Below, in pieces: positions 18,930 through 27,606 of a stretch of DNA of 34,421 bases. Position numbers and translations under genes: made by a program. This DNA comes from a bacterium (lineage in GTDB: Bacteria; JACRDZ01; JAJRWM01), in NCBI GenBank assembly GCA_024276815.1, contig JAJRWM010000118.1, positions 1 to 34,421 of the forward strand, read 5' to 3'. The notes under the pieces are model-generated. The model did no database searches. It saw only the letters and a program-made list of their open reading frames with translations, and had not been told where the DNA came from. Numbering within the stretch: the first letter of the stretch is position 1; each line of letters opens with the position of its first letter.

Positions 18930-21056
18930 CTACCCGGTTGATAACTTGACGCCGATGTTCAAATCCCAGCTTTCTTCTCGTGCCAGGCTCATTTTAAAAG
19001 AGGGGAAAACCACCGTGCTCTGGTAGACCTTTTCCAGCCCGGCCTCCGAATTGGAAACCGTTTCAATGGGGAAAACCCAGAGCGCGGCTTCGCTGTCCAG
19101 TTGGAAGTCAAGCTGCCAGTTTTCCCTGATATCCTCAATGTGAAACTCCCGGGTGTTTAAAAACTCCCGGGTTCGGTTAAATGATACCTTGTCACAACCG
19201 ACCCGAACAAATTCCTCGGCCTCGCTGGCGCCAATAAAACTGAAATTCATTTCCGGCCCCCACCAAAGCTCCAGTTTTTCCCCGCTTAAATTTGTTATCC
19301 GGTAAATGATACTAAAAGCTTCGCTCTGATTCCAGACAATTGTCTTTTTTACTTCCACCGGGTATTTTTTCCCCGAACGCCAGACGCTTCCCCGGCGGGT
19401 CATAATTAACCGAATGCCGCCGGGGTCTTTTTCCAGCGAAAAGGTGTAGGGCTGATTGACAAAATCACCTTCTTCATTATGCCTGCATTTCTGGAAGGAA
19501 CTGAAATCGCTGCCCCAACCCAGAAAATGATCCAGCAGCGAAGCGCGGCGGTACCAGTCGTAAAAAAGTTTGTTTTCCAGCCCGTCTTCCTTGACCTTGA
19601 CCAGATCGTGAATACTGGCGACTTCCTGGTCCCGCTGAGCGTCCTGGTTAAGCTCCCTGAGCTTTCGGTGGTAAGCCTCCTCGCGCCTGGTCAGGGTGTT
19701 TAAAATATTCAGGCGTTTGGCCTTGATGTCCCATTCATAGAGCATCCCACCCAGCGCCGGGGCCAGGTAAAGATTTTGCCGCGCGTTCCGCAAAAGGACT
19801 TCATTGTGCCCATCCTGATTAATATCCAACTCCGTTGAAAGGCACCACTCTTTACCAGGCTGTTCCGCCGAGTCCAGCTTGAGTTCGGCCTCGATTAAAT
19901 GCCGGTAGGTCGCGTAGCGCAGGTGCTTGAGGTAAAGCCCGCCGAACGCCCCGTGCCAGTAGGGACAGTTGCATTGAGCCTGCCATAACTCCCGCAAAGC
20001 GGCTTCCCGTTCTGCCCGCGAGAGAGCTTTGCTGTTATGTATCCGGCCGCTTAAGTAATACATCTTCTTGTGGAGATCATTGCTTTCCGGGTACTTAACC
20101 AGGAAGTTGCGCCAAAACCCGGCGCCCACCAGGGATTGATAGCATTGCCAAAGACCGCCCGCCTTCAATTCATCCTTGAATTGTTCCAGCTTCAGCAAGG
20201 TTTTGGTTGGCAAGGCCCATTCCATCATCTCGGTATAAGAAGCTGTCGGCAGGTAAACTCTTCCCCGGGGTGGATAATCAGATAAATATTCAGAAAAAGT
20301 GGTGGTTTCGATCAGGTCGGTGTTTTCGGACAGCATCGTGAAAAATCTTTCCAGCCATTTTTCGTGGTAGACCCATTGATGGGTGCCCGGCCAGTTGCCC
20401 AGTTTTTCACCGTCATCGGCAATGACAATCAGGGTGGATTCATCCTCGCCGGCCAGTTCCTGTAAATATTCCCGGGTTTTTTCCGGCTGCTGAAACGGGA
20501 TCAGGTAACGGAGTTTCTCGCTGATGGGGAAAACGTTTAACGGAAAACCCTCTTCTTCAGTGATAAACATGCCCAGTAAATCACGCTCGGATAAACCGAC
20601 CGCCTTGAAATGGGAATCATCGACAACGACATATTCCAGGCCGGCCTCACTGATGGTTTTAGGCAGACCCGGTTCCCAGACCCTTTCCGCCAGCCAGATA
20701 CCACGGGGCTGACAGTTGAAATTCTCGGCCAAAAAACGGTTGGTCAGTTCCAGTTGCCCCTGACGATCGGCGGGAGGTATGGAAGGCAGAACAGGCTCAA
20801 AGAAGCCGCCGCCCATCAACTCCAACTGACCGCTTTGATGCAGCGCCCTCAATCGTTCAATAAAATCAGGATGTTTGTCCCGGAACCATTCCCAGAGAAT
20901 GCCGGTATAGTGTAAAGTCATTTTAATGCGGGGGAATTTCTCTATCACGTCGAGAAAGGGCTGGTAGGCTTTGATGAAAGCCTCTTCCAGAACGAAGCCG
21001 AAATTACCAACCGGCTGATGGTTATGAAAAGCGAGAATAAATTTAATTTTTTTCAT
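18930..21056 (-). CDS. Glycoside hydrolase family 57 alpha-glucan enzyme (4-alpha-glucanotransferase/alpha-amylase type)
   Basis: The 708-residue protein has no signal peptide and should be cytoplasmic. It begins with KIKFILAFHNHQPVGNF, the first GH57 motif. The nucleophile Glu is at about 124 in GIWLAERVWEPGL, and the acid Asp at about 214 in VIADDGEKLGNWPGT; these positions match Glu123 and Asp214 of the Thermococcus litoralis 4-alpha-glucanotransferase. The second half corresponds to the DUF1925 and DUF1926 beta domains. It probably remodels or degrades glycogen-like alpha-glucans; amylase and transferase activities cannot be told apart by sequence. Its place between PTS IIB and IIC, 42 and 9 bp from its neighbours, is unusual and suggests co-expression of glucan turnover with sugar phosphorylation. 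Confidence 0.9.
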   Translation of the reverse strand: MKKIKFILAFHNHQPVGNFGFVLEEAFIKAYQPFLDVIEKFPRIKMTLHYTGILWEWFRDKHPDFIERLRALHQSGQLELMGGGFFEPVLPSIPPADRQGQLELTNRFLAENFNCQPRGIWLAERVWEPGLPKTISEAGLEYVVVDDSHFKAVGLSERDLLGMFITEEEGFPLNVFPISEKLRYLIPFQQPEKTREYLQELAGEDESTLIVIADDGEKLGNWPGTHQWVYHEKWLERFFTMLSENTDLIETTTFSEYLSDYPPRGRVYLPTASYTEMMEWALPTKTLLKLEQFKDELKAGGLWQCYQSLVGAGFWRNFLVKYPESNDLHKKMYYLSGRIHNSKALSRAEREAALRELWQAQCNCPYWHGAFGGLYLKHLRYATYRHLIEAELKLDSAEQPGKEWCLSTELDINQDGHNEVLLRNARQNLYLAPALGGMLYEWDIKAKRLNILNTLTRREEAYHRKLRELNQDAQRDQEVASIHDLVKVKEDGLENKLFYDWYRRASLLDHFLGWGSDFSSFQKCRHNEEGDFVNQPYTFSLEKDPGGIRLIMTRRGSVWRSGKKYPVEVKKTIVWNQSEAFSIIYRITNLSGEKLELWWGPEMNFSFIGASEAEEFVRVGCDKVSFNRTREFLNTREFHIEDIRENWQLDFQLDSEAALWVFPIETVSNSEAGLEKVYQSTVVFPSFKMSLAREESWDLNIGVKLSTG

Positions 21057-21098
21057 CTGAATTCACCAGAGTCCCTTTCCGGTTAATTAGAGCAGTTT

Positions 21099-21572
21099 CT
21101 ACAAATAGCGCATGACTTCAATTCTCTCATCCGTGGGCACAGCCCGTCCCTCTATCTCAATGCCCATGGAGGCCAGTTCTTTGAAAACGTTCACGTCCTC
21201 CGGTCCCACCGAGATGTATTTCAGGATCTGTCTTTTCCCCTCGGAGTAATGCATGCCCCCAACATTGACGCTTTTGAGAGGCACTCCCTTCTTGATGAAA
21301 CCCAGGACATCCGCCGGTCGGGCGAAAAGCGCCAGGGTCTTGGCCTTGTCAAAAGCATGATCTTTCACCATCCGGGCGGCCGCGTCAATACTTTTAATGC
21401 TTACCTTGATGGATGACGGCACGGCCATACAACAAAGTTTTTTCTGCATCTCATTCTGGCTGACCGCGTCGTTAACCAGCAAAATATGTTCTATTTTCAG
21501 CAGGCGCGCCCAGCCTTCAACCACCTGACCGTGAATCATCCGGTCGTCAATTCTAATCAGCACAAGACTCAT
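21099..21572 (-). CDS. PTS mannose/fructose/sorbose-family IIB component
   Basis: This 157-residue soluble protein matches the PTSIIB-sorbose family. The phosphorylated histidine is His14 in IRIDDRMIHGQVVEGW, and further family features are ILLVNDAVSQNEMQK and VNVGGMHYSEGK. It takes phosphate from IIA and gives it to the sugar carried by IIC/IID. The start overlaps the end of the IIA gene by 20 bp. No lesion is seen. Confidence 0.94.
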   Translation of the reverse strand: MSLVLIRIDDRMIHGQVVEGWARLLKIEHILLVNDAVSQNEMQKKLCCMAVPSSIKVSIKSIDAAARMVKDHAFDKAKTLALFARPADVLGFIKKGVPLKSVNVGGMHYSEGKRQILKYISVGPEDVNVFKELASMGIEIEGRAVPTDERIEVMRYL

Positions 21573-21972
21573 GATAACGTCGCCACTCCTCTTTCAGATC
21601 AGTAATACTGCTTAGGCCTTTTTCCCTGATTTTACCAGCCAGCGCCTTAAGATCGTTACTTTGCCGGCCGGTCATTAAACTGATTACCATCGGCAGGTTG
21701 ACCCCGGCCAGGATCTCGACCCGGCACTCATCAATCAAGGTTAAAGCCACGTTCCCCGGCGTGCCTCCCATGATGTCCACCAGCAACAGGACCCCGTTGC
21801 CGTCGTCGAGCCGGGCGATTGCCTCAACCAGGCGTTCCCTTAAATCCAGGGGGCCTTCGCCGGGATGAAACGCCAGCGCTTCAACTCCTTCAATCGCGCC
21901 GACAATATTTTTCGCGGCCTTTAAAAGGCTTTCGCCTATGCTGCCATGTGTTACCAATAACACGCCAATCAT
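21553..21972 (-). CDS. PTS mannose-type IIA component
   Basis: This 139-residue protein has the EIIA-Man fold: MIGVLLVTHGSIGESLL with the phosphohistidine His9, LLLVDIMGGTPGNVA, and VNLPMVISLM. It accepts phosphate from HPr. In Deltaproteobacteria a similar gene downstream of rapZ is sometimes regulatory, but here a complete IIB, IIC and IID set follows, which supports transport. The start overlaps the yvcK stop as ATGA, and the end overlaps IIB by 20 bp, so translation of this block is likely coupled. Confidence 0.94.
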   Translation of the reverse strand: MIGVLLVTHGSIGESLLKAAKNIVGAIEGVEALAFHPGEGPLDLRERLVEAIARLDDGNGVLLLVDIMGGTPGNVALTLIDECRVEILAGVNLPMVISLMTGRQSNDLKALAGKIREKGLSSITDLKEEWRRYHESCAD

Positions 21973-23234
21973 ACTAAAATCTCCTCAGTTCCGCCGCCCC
22001 TGTTCTTAAGCCAGAGGTCAAAGATCGCGCTGGCCAGTTTTTCTCCATCATGCCGCACATGGTCGGCCTGACTGATTATCGGTTCGCTGATTACCTTCAC
22101 TCCCATAGCCTCAAGACTCTCCCGGTCAGCCCTGACCGGCCGGGCGCCTTCGCTTTGATACTTGCTGAGCAGGCTTTCAGGTATGGGCGCGTTGTTGACA
22201 ATTATATGGTCAATCAGTTTAACCTTAACATGACGGCTGATCGCCGAAAAATGATCTTCGGCGTTAAAATCCGTACTTTCTCCCGGCTGGGTCATGATGT
22301 TGCTGACATATATTTTCAAAGCCCGGCTCCGGGTAATCGCCTCCGGCATCCCCTTAACCAGCAAGTTGGGTATCACGCTGGTGTATAGACTGCCCGGTCC
22401 CATTATAATAATGTCCGCTTCGGCTATCTGGGCTGAAACCTCAGGATTAACCCGGCAGTCCCCGGGCAACAATTCCAAACGTTCGATAGTTTTTCTCTGC
22501 CTGGGGATTTGCGCTTCCCCAATTATATCCGTGCCGTCAGTGAAAAAAGCTTTTAACCGTATATTGGCGGTCGTGACCGGTATTACCCGGCCCCGAATGG
22601 AGAGAATTTTACACGACTGGCGCACCGCCTCCTCAAAATCGCCGACCACAGAAGTCAGGGCGGCGATAAACAGGTTGCCGAAGTTATGCCCGCTGATGTT
22701 GGCCTCTTCGCCGAAACGGTACTGAAACAGTTTGCCCATCAACGGCTCCGCGTCGGCCAGAGCGATCAGGCAATTCCTGATATCGCCCGGCGGCGGGATA
22801 TTCATATCTTTCCTTAACTTGCCGCTCGAACCTCCATCATCGGAAACGGCTACCACGGCCGTTATGTTACTGGTAAACTCCTTGATGCCGCGCAAAACTA
22901 CCGGCAGACCGGTGCCGCCGCCAATGGCTACGACCTTCGGTCCCTTTTTCAACAACCGCTGACGGTAGACAATGTCAACCAGGTTTCCCTTGCCGGGAGC
23001 AACCTGGGTGATCACGGAACCGGTCAGACGGCTGATGCCTATCAGGACAACAATTAGCCCGCCGCCGAGCAAGAGCAGGTTGACATAATCACGGGGCTGA
23101 GCGCCCAGCAAAGCCTCCTTGAACCCGGTCAGTTCCTCGGCGAAACTAAAGGCGATCATGAATAAACCGGCGAAAATCAGCAAAACCCAGCGTTTGACAT
23201 GCATGCCCGGGTATAACCAGGTAAAACGTTTCAT
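21969..23234 (-). CDS. yvcK: YvcK/CofD-family protein with N-terminal membrane anchor
   Basis: YvcK proteins are gluconeogenesis and cell-shape factors of the CofD fold that bind UDP-sugars in Bacillus. The 421-residue product has two hydrophobic helices near residues 14-31 and 48-68, then the CofD-like domain from about 95: VVAIGGGTGLPVVLRGIK, AVSDDGGSSGKLR, PPPGDIRNC, HNFGNLF and GPGSLYTSVIPN. The membrane-anchored form differs from the soluble Bacillus protein but is found in several phyla. I chose ATG 23234, one base after the rapZ stop and preceded by GGGAAAAG; the ORF-track start at 23321 lies inside rapZ. The rapZ-yvcK pair mirrors yvcJ-yvcK of Bacillus. No lesion is seen. Confidence 0.92.
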   Translation of the reverse strand: MKRFTWLYPGMHVKRWVLLIFAGLFMIAFSFAEELTGFKEALLGAQPRDYVNLLLLGGGLIVVLIGISRLTGSVITQVAPGKGNLVDIVYRQRLLKKGPKVVAIGGGTGLPVVLRGIKEFTSNITAVVAVSDDGGSSGKLRKDMNIPPPGDIRNCLIALADAEPLMGKLFQYRFGEEANISGHNFGNLFIAALTSVVGDFEEAVRQSCKILSIRGRVIPVTTANIRLKAFFTDGTDIIGEAQIPRQRKTIERLELLPGDCRVNPEVSAQIAEADIIIMGPGSLYTSVIPNLLVKGMPEAITRSRALKIYVSNIMTQPGESTDFNAEDHFSAISRHVKVKLIDHIIVNNAPIPESLLSKYQSEGARPVRADRESLEAMGVKVISEPIISQADHVRHDGEKLASAIFDLWLKNRGGGTEEILV

Positions 23235-23235
23235 G

Positions 23236-24105
23236 TCATTCTTTTCCCATGTCCCGGTAAAGAGTCTGGACCTCCAGTCCGCCGGCGGACAGATGGGCGG
23301 CGATCTCATCGCTGATAACAACGGAACGGTGTTTGCCGCCGGTGCAACCCACCGCGATATTTAAATAAGTTTTTCTCTCTTCTATGTATTTAGGCAATAA
23401 AAAATCAAGCAGGGCAAAAAATTTTTCCAGAAACTCCCGGGCTTCGTTCCGCGCAAGGACATATTCCTTGACATGTTTGTCCCGGCCGCTGAGAGACCGC
23501 AGTTCTCTGATATAAAACGGGTTAGGTAAAAAACGTAAATCCATGACCAGGTCAGCGTCCAGCGGCAGGCCGTATTTAAAACCAAAAGCGGTAACGGTTA
23601 CACTCAACATATTCTTGTTTTTTTCCGGGGCGAAATGTTGGAATATCCTGTTTTTGAGGGCTTTGATACTGAGATCGCTGGTATTGATAATCAGATTAGC
23701 CAGGCCCTTGATATCGCGGAGCTTGTTCTTTTCTTCGATAATGTTGTCAGAAATGTTGGTTTCCTTGGACCTCCAGGGATGGCTGCGGCGGGTTTCGGAA
23801 AAGCGTCTTAACAATACGTCGTCATGAGCTTCCAGAAAAAGAATCTCCGGTTCGATTCCCAGTTTCTTGACCTCTTCGAGGATCCTGGGCATCCGGTCAA
23901 AAATCAAGCCTTCCCGAATATCAATTACCAGGGCGACTCGCTTGATCTGGCCGCCCGGCTGCTTATACATCCGGGCAAACTTGGTCAATAACTGCAAGGG
24001 CAGATTGTCAACGCAAAAATAGCCGATATCCTCGAAAAACCTGATTACCTGGCTCTTCCCGGCTCCGGACTGACCGGTCACGATCACAAAGCGCTGATTA
24101 GTCAC
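23236..24105 (-). CDS. rapZ: RapZ (YvcJ) RNase adapter / nucleotide-binding protein
   Basis: RapZ is a P-loop protein that in enteric bacteria controls the small RNA GlmZ and hence glucosamine-6-phosphate synthase. The 289-residue product shows the Walker A GQSGAGKS near residues 11-18, DIGYFCVDNLPLQLL, FSETRRSHPW, VTAFGFKYGLPLDADLVMDLRFLPNP, and the C-terminal NIAVGCTGGKHRSV region. I chose GTG 24105 because it matches the family start just before the P-loop, has GAGG upstream, and overlaps the hprK stop by 8 bp; the ORF-track TTG at 24120 is less likely. The gene sits between hprK and yvcK as in many genomes that use this control block. Whether it acts through a small RNA here is unknown. 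Confidence 0.93.
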   Translation of the reverse strand: MTNQRFVIVTGQSGAGKSQVIRFFEDIGYFCVDNLPLQLLTKFARMYKQPGGQIKRVALVIDIREGLIFDRMPRILEEVKKLGIEPEILFLEAHDDVLLRRFSETRRSHPWRSKETNISDNIIEEKNKLRDIKGLANLIINTSDLSIKALKNRIFQHFAPEKNKNMLSVTVTAFGFKYGLPLDADLVMDLRFLPNPFYIRELRSLSGRDKHVKEYVLARNEAREFLEKFFALLDFLLPKYIEERKTYLNIAVGCTGGKHRSVVISDEIAAHLSAGGLEVQTLYRDMGKE

Positions 24106-25060
24106 CTTTAATTTCCTCAATCAGCTTCTTTTCCTCCTGCATCCAGCCAATTAAGCGCTCGTTAAATTCCCGCGCGGAGTGATAGCCCATCCGAATCAAA
24201 CGCTGGTTGAGGGCGGCGACTTCGATGATGGTGCTGATATTACGCCCGGGCTTGACCGGCACGGTAATCATGGGAACCTTGACGCCCAGCATCTCATAAT
24301 TTTCTTCCATGAGACCAATGCGGTCATAGGCTTTCTCCGCGTCCCAGTCTTCCAGTTGCACAACCAGGCCTACCCGCTCCTGATTCCTTACGGCGCGGGC
24401 GCCAAAAAGTTTGCTGATGTTGATAACGCCCAAACCGCGTATTTCCATATGATGGCGGATCAGTTCCGCGCCGTTGCCCATAAGGTATTTGCCGGCTTTG
24501 AGCTTGATATCCACGACATCGTCAGCCACCAGCCGGTGACCGCGGCTGATCAATTCCAGCGCGCACTCGCTTTTGCCGATGCCGCTCTTGCCGATTAACA
24601 GCACCCCGACCCCGTAAAGATCAACCAGCACCGCGTGGATGCTGGTGCGTGGTTCGAACTGCTTTTCCAGAAAATCATGGAGTTGCGGGATCAGCATGGA
24701 GCCGCCCAGACTGCTCCTGAGAACGGGAACAGCTTTCTTCTGAGCGATCTTTAATAGTTCGGAAGGCGGGGAGGCGTCAGAAATCAGGATAATACAAGGG
24801 ATGGGGGAACCGAGAATGCTCCCCAGATGCTCGCGCCGCTTTTTCGCGGAAAGCGTGGAGAGATAGCTTAATTCCCGCTTCCCCAATAATTGTAGCCGGT
24901 CACAGGGAAAGTTCTCCATGTAGCCGGCCAGAGCCAACCCCGGACGATTGATACCGGGAGCGAGTATCCGGTTCTGCAACCCAGCGTCGCCCGCCAAAAG
25001 AGTCAGCTCGAATTCATTGTCGCCTTTTGCTAATAAATCATCAACTTTAATGCCGCTCAA
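24098..25060 (-). CDS. hprK: HPr kinase/phosphorylase
   Basis: HprK phosphorylates and dephosphorylates Ser46 of HPr and links PTS state to metabolism. The 320-residue protein has the N-terminal HprK domain (residues 1-130, with GINRPGLALAGY and FPCDRLQLLGKRE) and the kinase domain with Walker A GKSGIGKS at 157-164, RGHRLVADDVVDI, EIRGLGVINISKLFG and PVKPGRNISTIIEVAA. All are diagnostic. The start codon is TTG at 25060, preceded by GGAAGGG with a 6-base spacing. It lies 24 bp after ptsN and overlaps rapZ. Its target residue is present in the HPr encoded about 7 kb downstream. Confidence 0.96.
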   Translation of the reverse strand: MSGIKVDDLLAKGDNEFELTLLAGDAGLQNRILAPGINRPGLALAGYMENFPCDRLQLLGKRELSYLSTLSAKKRREHLGSILGSPIPCIILISDASPPSELLKIAQKKAVPVLRSSLGGSMLIPQLHDFLEKQFEPRTSIHAVLVDLYGVGVLLIGKSGIGKSECALELISRGHRLVADDVVDIKLKAGKYLMGNGAELIRHHMEIRGLGVINISKLFGARAVRNQERVGLVVQLEDWDAEKAYDRIGLMEENYEMLGVKVPMITVPVKPGRNISTIIEVAALNQRLIRMGYHSAREFNERLIGWMQEEKKLIEEIKGD

Positions 25061-25084
25061 TAATAACCCTTCCGTTTAAAGGGA

Positions 25085-25552
25085 TTACTTCAATTCTTCG
25101 GTTTCAATAATACGCATAATTTCATCGGCGGTTTCGGCGTTTCTCAACGCTTTACGGAAGTAAACATCCTTCAGGAAGCGGGAGATGCGGGCTAAAACCT
25201 TCAAATGAGTGCTGATCGCTTCCTGGGTAGTCGGCGCTACCAGCAAAAACAAAAGATGCACCGGCTCGCCATCCAGCGCGTCGAAACTAACACCCTGTTC
25301 AGAACGGGCAAACAACGCCACGACCCGCTCAACCACGTCACTCTTGCCATGAGGGATCGCGACTCCTTCACCGATTCCGGTGCTACCCAACTTTTCTCTC
25401 TCCTGCAGGACATCGATGACTTTCTCCGCGTCCGTGATTTCTCCATTCGCCACCAACTTGTCCACCATTTCCCTGATAGCGGCGTTTTTTTCCGTCGCGA
25501 CCAGGGAAGGGATAATCGCCTTCGGCGAGAGAAAATCCAAGATTTTAACCAT
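25085..25552 (-). CDS. ptsN: PTS IIA-Ntr regulatory protein
   Basis: This 155-residue protein matches the fructose/mannitol-type IIA fold used by PtsN. The phosphohistidine is His68 in GVAIPHGKSD, and the neighbouring motifs are REKLGSTGIGEG and LLFLLVAPTTQEAISTHLKVLA. No transporter domain is fused, so a regulatory role is likely, as in the nitrogen-related PTS that accompanies rpoN and hpf in Proteobacteria. It starts 15 bp after hpf, with GGAGG and a closer GGAAG before the ATG. Its phosphate would have to come from HPr and the broken enzyme I, or from another EI elsewhere in the genome. Confidence 0.94.
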   Translation of the reverse strand: MVKILDFLSPKAIIPSLVATEKNAAIREMVDKLVANGEITDAEKVIDVLQEREKLGSTGIGEGVAIPHGKSDVVERVVALFARSEQGVSFDALDGEPVHLLFLLVAPTTQEAISTHLKVLARISRFLKDVYFRKALRNAETADEIMRIIETEELK

Positions 25553-25567
25553 CTTCCAATCTGCCTC

Positions 25568-26104
25568 CTAATTTTTCGCTATAAGACCATAACTGCCATC
25601 AAAACGACGATAGACGACGTTTACCTGATTGTCCTCTGAATTAGTGAAGACAATGAAATCATCATGACTCGAGTCGAGCTGTATCATACCCTCCTTGACG
25701 CTCATGGGTTTGTCGGCGAAGCGGTCAACTCTGACCAGCCGCGGTTCGTCCGACTCGTCCGAAGGCTCATCGTCCATGATTATCCCGCCACTCCTGATAT
25801 GTTGAATATCTTTATGATTCTTTGATTTTATCTTGGCCTTGATCTTCTTTAACTGGCGCTCCATCCGGGCGACCGCCTTGTCAATGGAAACATAAAGATC
25901 GTTGCCTTTTTCCTCACCATACAGGAAAAGACCGCCGGCCGGCATTTTGATCTCGCAACATTGTAAATTCTTTTCTATTTTCAAAATCACGTGAGCTTCC
26001 ATAATATGGTCTAAATACTTGCTTAAACTGGAGATCTTCTTTTCCGTGTATTCTCTGATTGCCGGGGTTATTTCAAGATGACGACCGGTAATTCTGATTT
26101 GCAT
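25568..26104 (-). CDS. hpf: Ribosome hibernation promoting factor, long form
   Basis: The 178-residue protein has the N-terminal ribosome-binding domain (MQIRITGRHLEITPAIREYTEKKIS, and VSIDKAVARMERQLKK) and the C-terminal dimerisation domain ending VVYRRFDGSYGLI. The long form dimerises 70S ribosomes into 100S particles when growth slows. I chose ATG 26104 because it gives the family start MQIRITGRH and follows AGGAGG; the ORF-track start at 26146 adds a 14-residue tail with no ribosome site. Placement between rpoN and ptsN is the classical arrangement. No lesion is seen. Confidence 0.95.
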   Translation of the reverse strand: MQIRITGRHLEITPAIREYTEKKISSLSKYLDHIMEAHVILKIEKNLQCCEIKMPAGGLFLYGEEKGNDLYVSIDKAVARMERQLKKIKAKIKSKNHKDIQHIRSGGIIMDDEPSDESDEPRLVRVDRFADKPMSVKEGMIQLDSSHDDFIVFTNSEDNQVNVVYRRFDGSYGLIAKN

Positions 26105-26162
26105 TTTTAAAAACTTCCTCCTCGCTCTTGTTAAAACTTTAATCATAACATGTTAAATCTAT

Positions 26163-27578
26163 TTAGGAAATAATTAACTTTTTATTTTTTTTCATCCGCC
26201 GCCGCCGCTGAGTCGAGTCAATCTTCAGCAGTTTGCGGTACTTGCCTACGGTGCGCCGGGCGATCTGCACGCCCTCGCGCTGTAAAAGGTTGGCTATCTC
26301 CTGGTCGCTGAGTGGCTTGGCGTCTGTCTCGGCCTCAATGATATGACGGATCCGGTCCATAACGCTTTTAACCGCCACTTCGCCGTTTTCACGTTTCAAG
26401 CCGCGGCCGAAAAAGAATTTCAGGGAAAACAGACCCCGTGGGGTCTGGACATATTTTTTCCGGGTAATACGACTGACCGTCGTTTCATGAACCCCGATCT
26501 CTTCCGCGACATCCCGCAAAGTCAAAGGCACCAGACGCGTCACCCCGAAATCAAAAAATCCCCGCTGCGCCCGCAAAACAGATTCCAGTACATTATATAA
26601 AGTGCTGTGTCTCCTCTTCAGCCCGTCCATCAACTGGCAGGCGGCTTGATACTTCTCTTCCAGAAATTTGCGCTCTTCCTTGTTCAACTCCTTTTTCTGA
26701 CCCAGGAGCTTGCGGTAAAAGGGATTTATCTTCAAGCTGGAATGCCAGTTCTAGTTGATAATTATCTTGTAATCGCCGTCTTCTTCCACGATCTCGGCGT
26801 CGGGACTGATGTAATAGCGACAAGGATCCAGAAACTCCTGGCCGGGATGAGGATCGAGAGAAGTGATCTGGTTCACCGCTGCCATAACTTCCTTTTCATC
26901 CCGTTTAAGCTTGCGGGCGATGTCCTGGTAGCGATGAGCCGCCAGCTCTTTCAGGGTCACGTTGAGGATCTTCTCTATGAGGGCGTAATTCTCCGGATAT
27001 TTTACTTCCGCCTGGATTAAAAGACATTCCACCAGGTTGCGGGCGGCAATCCCGGGCGGACCAATCCGCTGAATGGCCCGGACGACTTTTTCAATCGTCG
27101 GCGCGTCAGCTTCCGTCACCTGTTCCAGTTCCTCCGACGATAACCTTAAATAACCCTCGTTATCCAGGTTACCCAGTATCTTCCAGGCGACTTCCTTTTC
27201 CCGCGGACTTAGTTTGCTGATCTTGATTTGCCATTCCAGTTCATCCCTGAGACCCGGCTCCCGACTTGGCTCGGCAATGTACATGTCCTCCGGAAGCTGC
27301 GAAAAAGGCTTATGGGTCGGGGACTCTTCGAGATAACGCAGCCATTCCTCGACGTCCTCAAGCTCATTCTTCTTTTGCGCGGGCTGACGACTTTCCAGTG
27401 AGACCAGGTCATCAGGCGGGGTTTCCCTTTCCAGTAGCGGATTATTCTCCAGTTCCGTCTGGATCCGGTTCTCCAGTTCCAGGAGGGAAAGCGGTAACAG
27501 TTCAATTAACTGCCGCAACTGGGGCGTCATGATCAATTGCTGGGTTAACTTCTGCTCCAGAACCAACTTCAATGACAT
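26163..27578 (-). pseudogene. rpoN: RNA polymerase sigma-54 factor, interrupted by an in-frame TAG
   Basis: The frame is 471 codons plus stop, a normal RpoN length, but codon 276 is TAG (26751-26753). Upstream lie the glutamine- and leucine-rich region I (KLTQQLIMTPQLRQLIELL) that contacts activators and much of the core-binding domain. Downstream lie KINPFYRKLL, the HTH region (LRDVAEEIGVHETTVSRI) and the RpoN box ARRTVGKYRKLL, which reads G where A is usual. The frame is unbroken across the stop (KIIIN-stop-NWHSSLKINPF). Related proteins usually have Asp or Glu at this place, so GAG to TAG would explain it in one step. The break removes all -24/-12 recognition from the N-terminal product. 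The C-terminal ORF would need an internal TTG with no ribosome site. Neighbours lptB and hpf are intact. Confidence 0.92.
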
Positions 27579-27606
27579 AGGCTATACCCTTTAAGCATTC
27601 GTTTAC

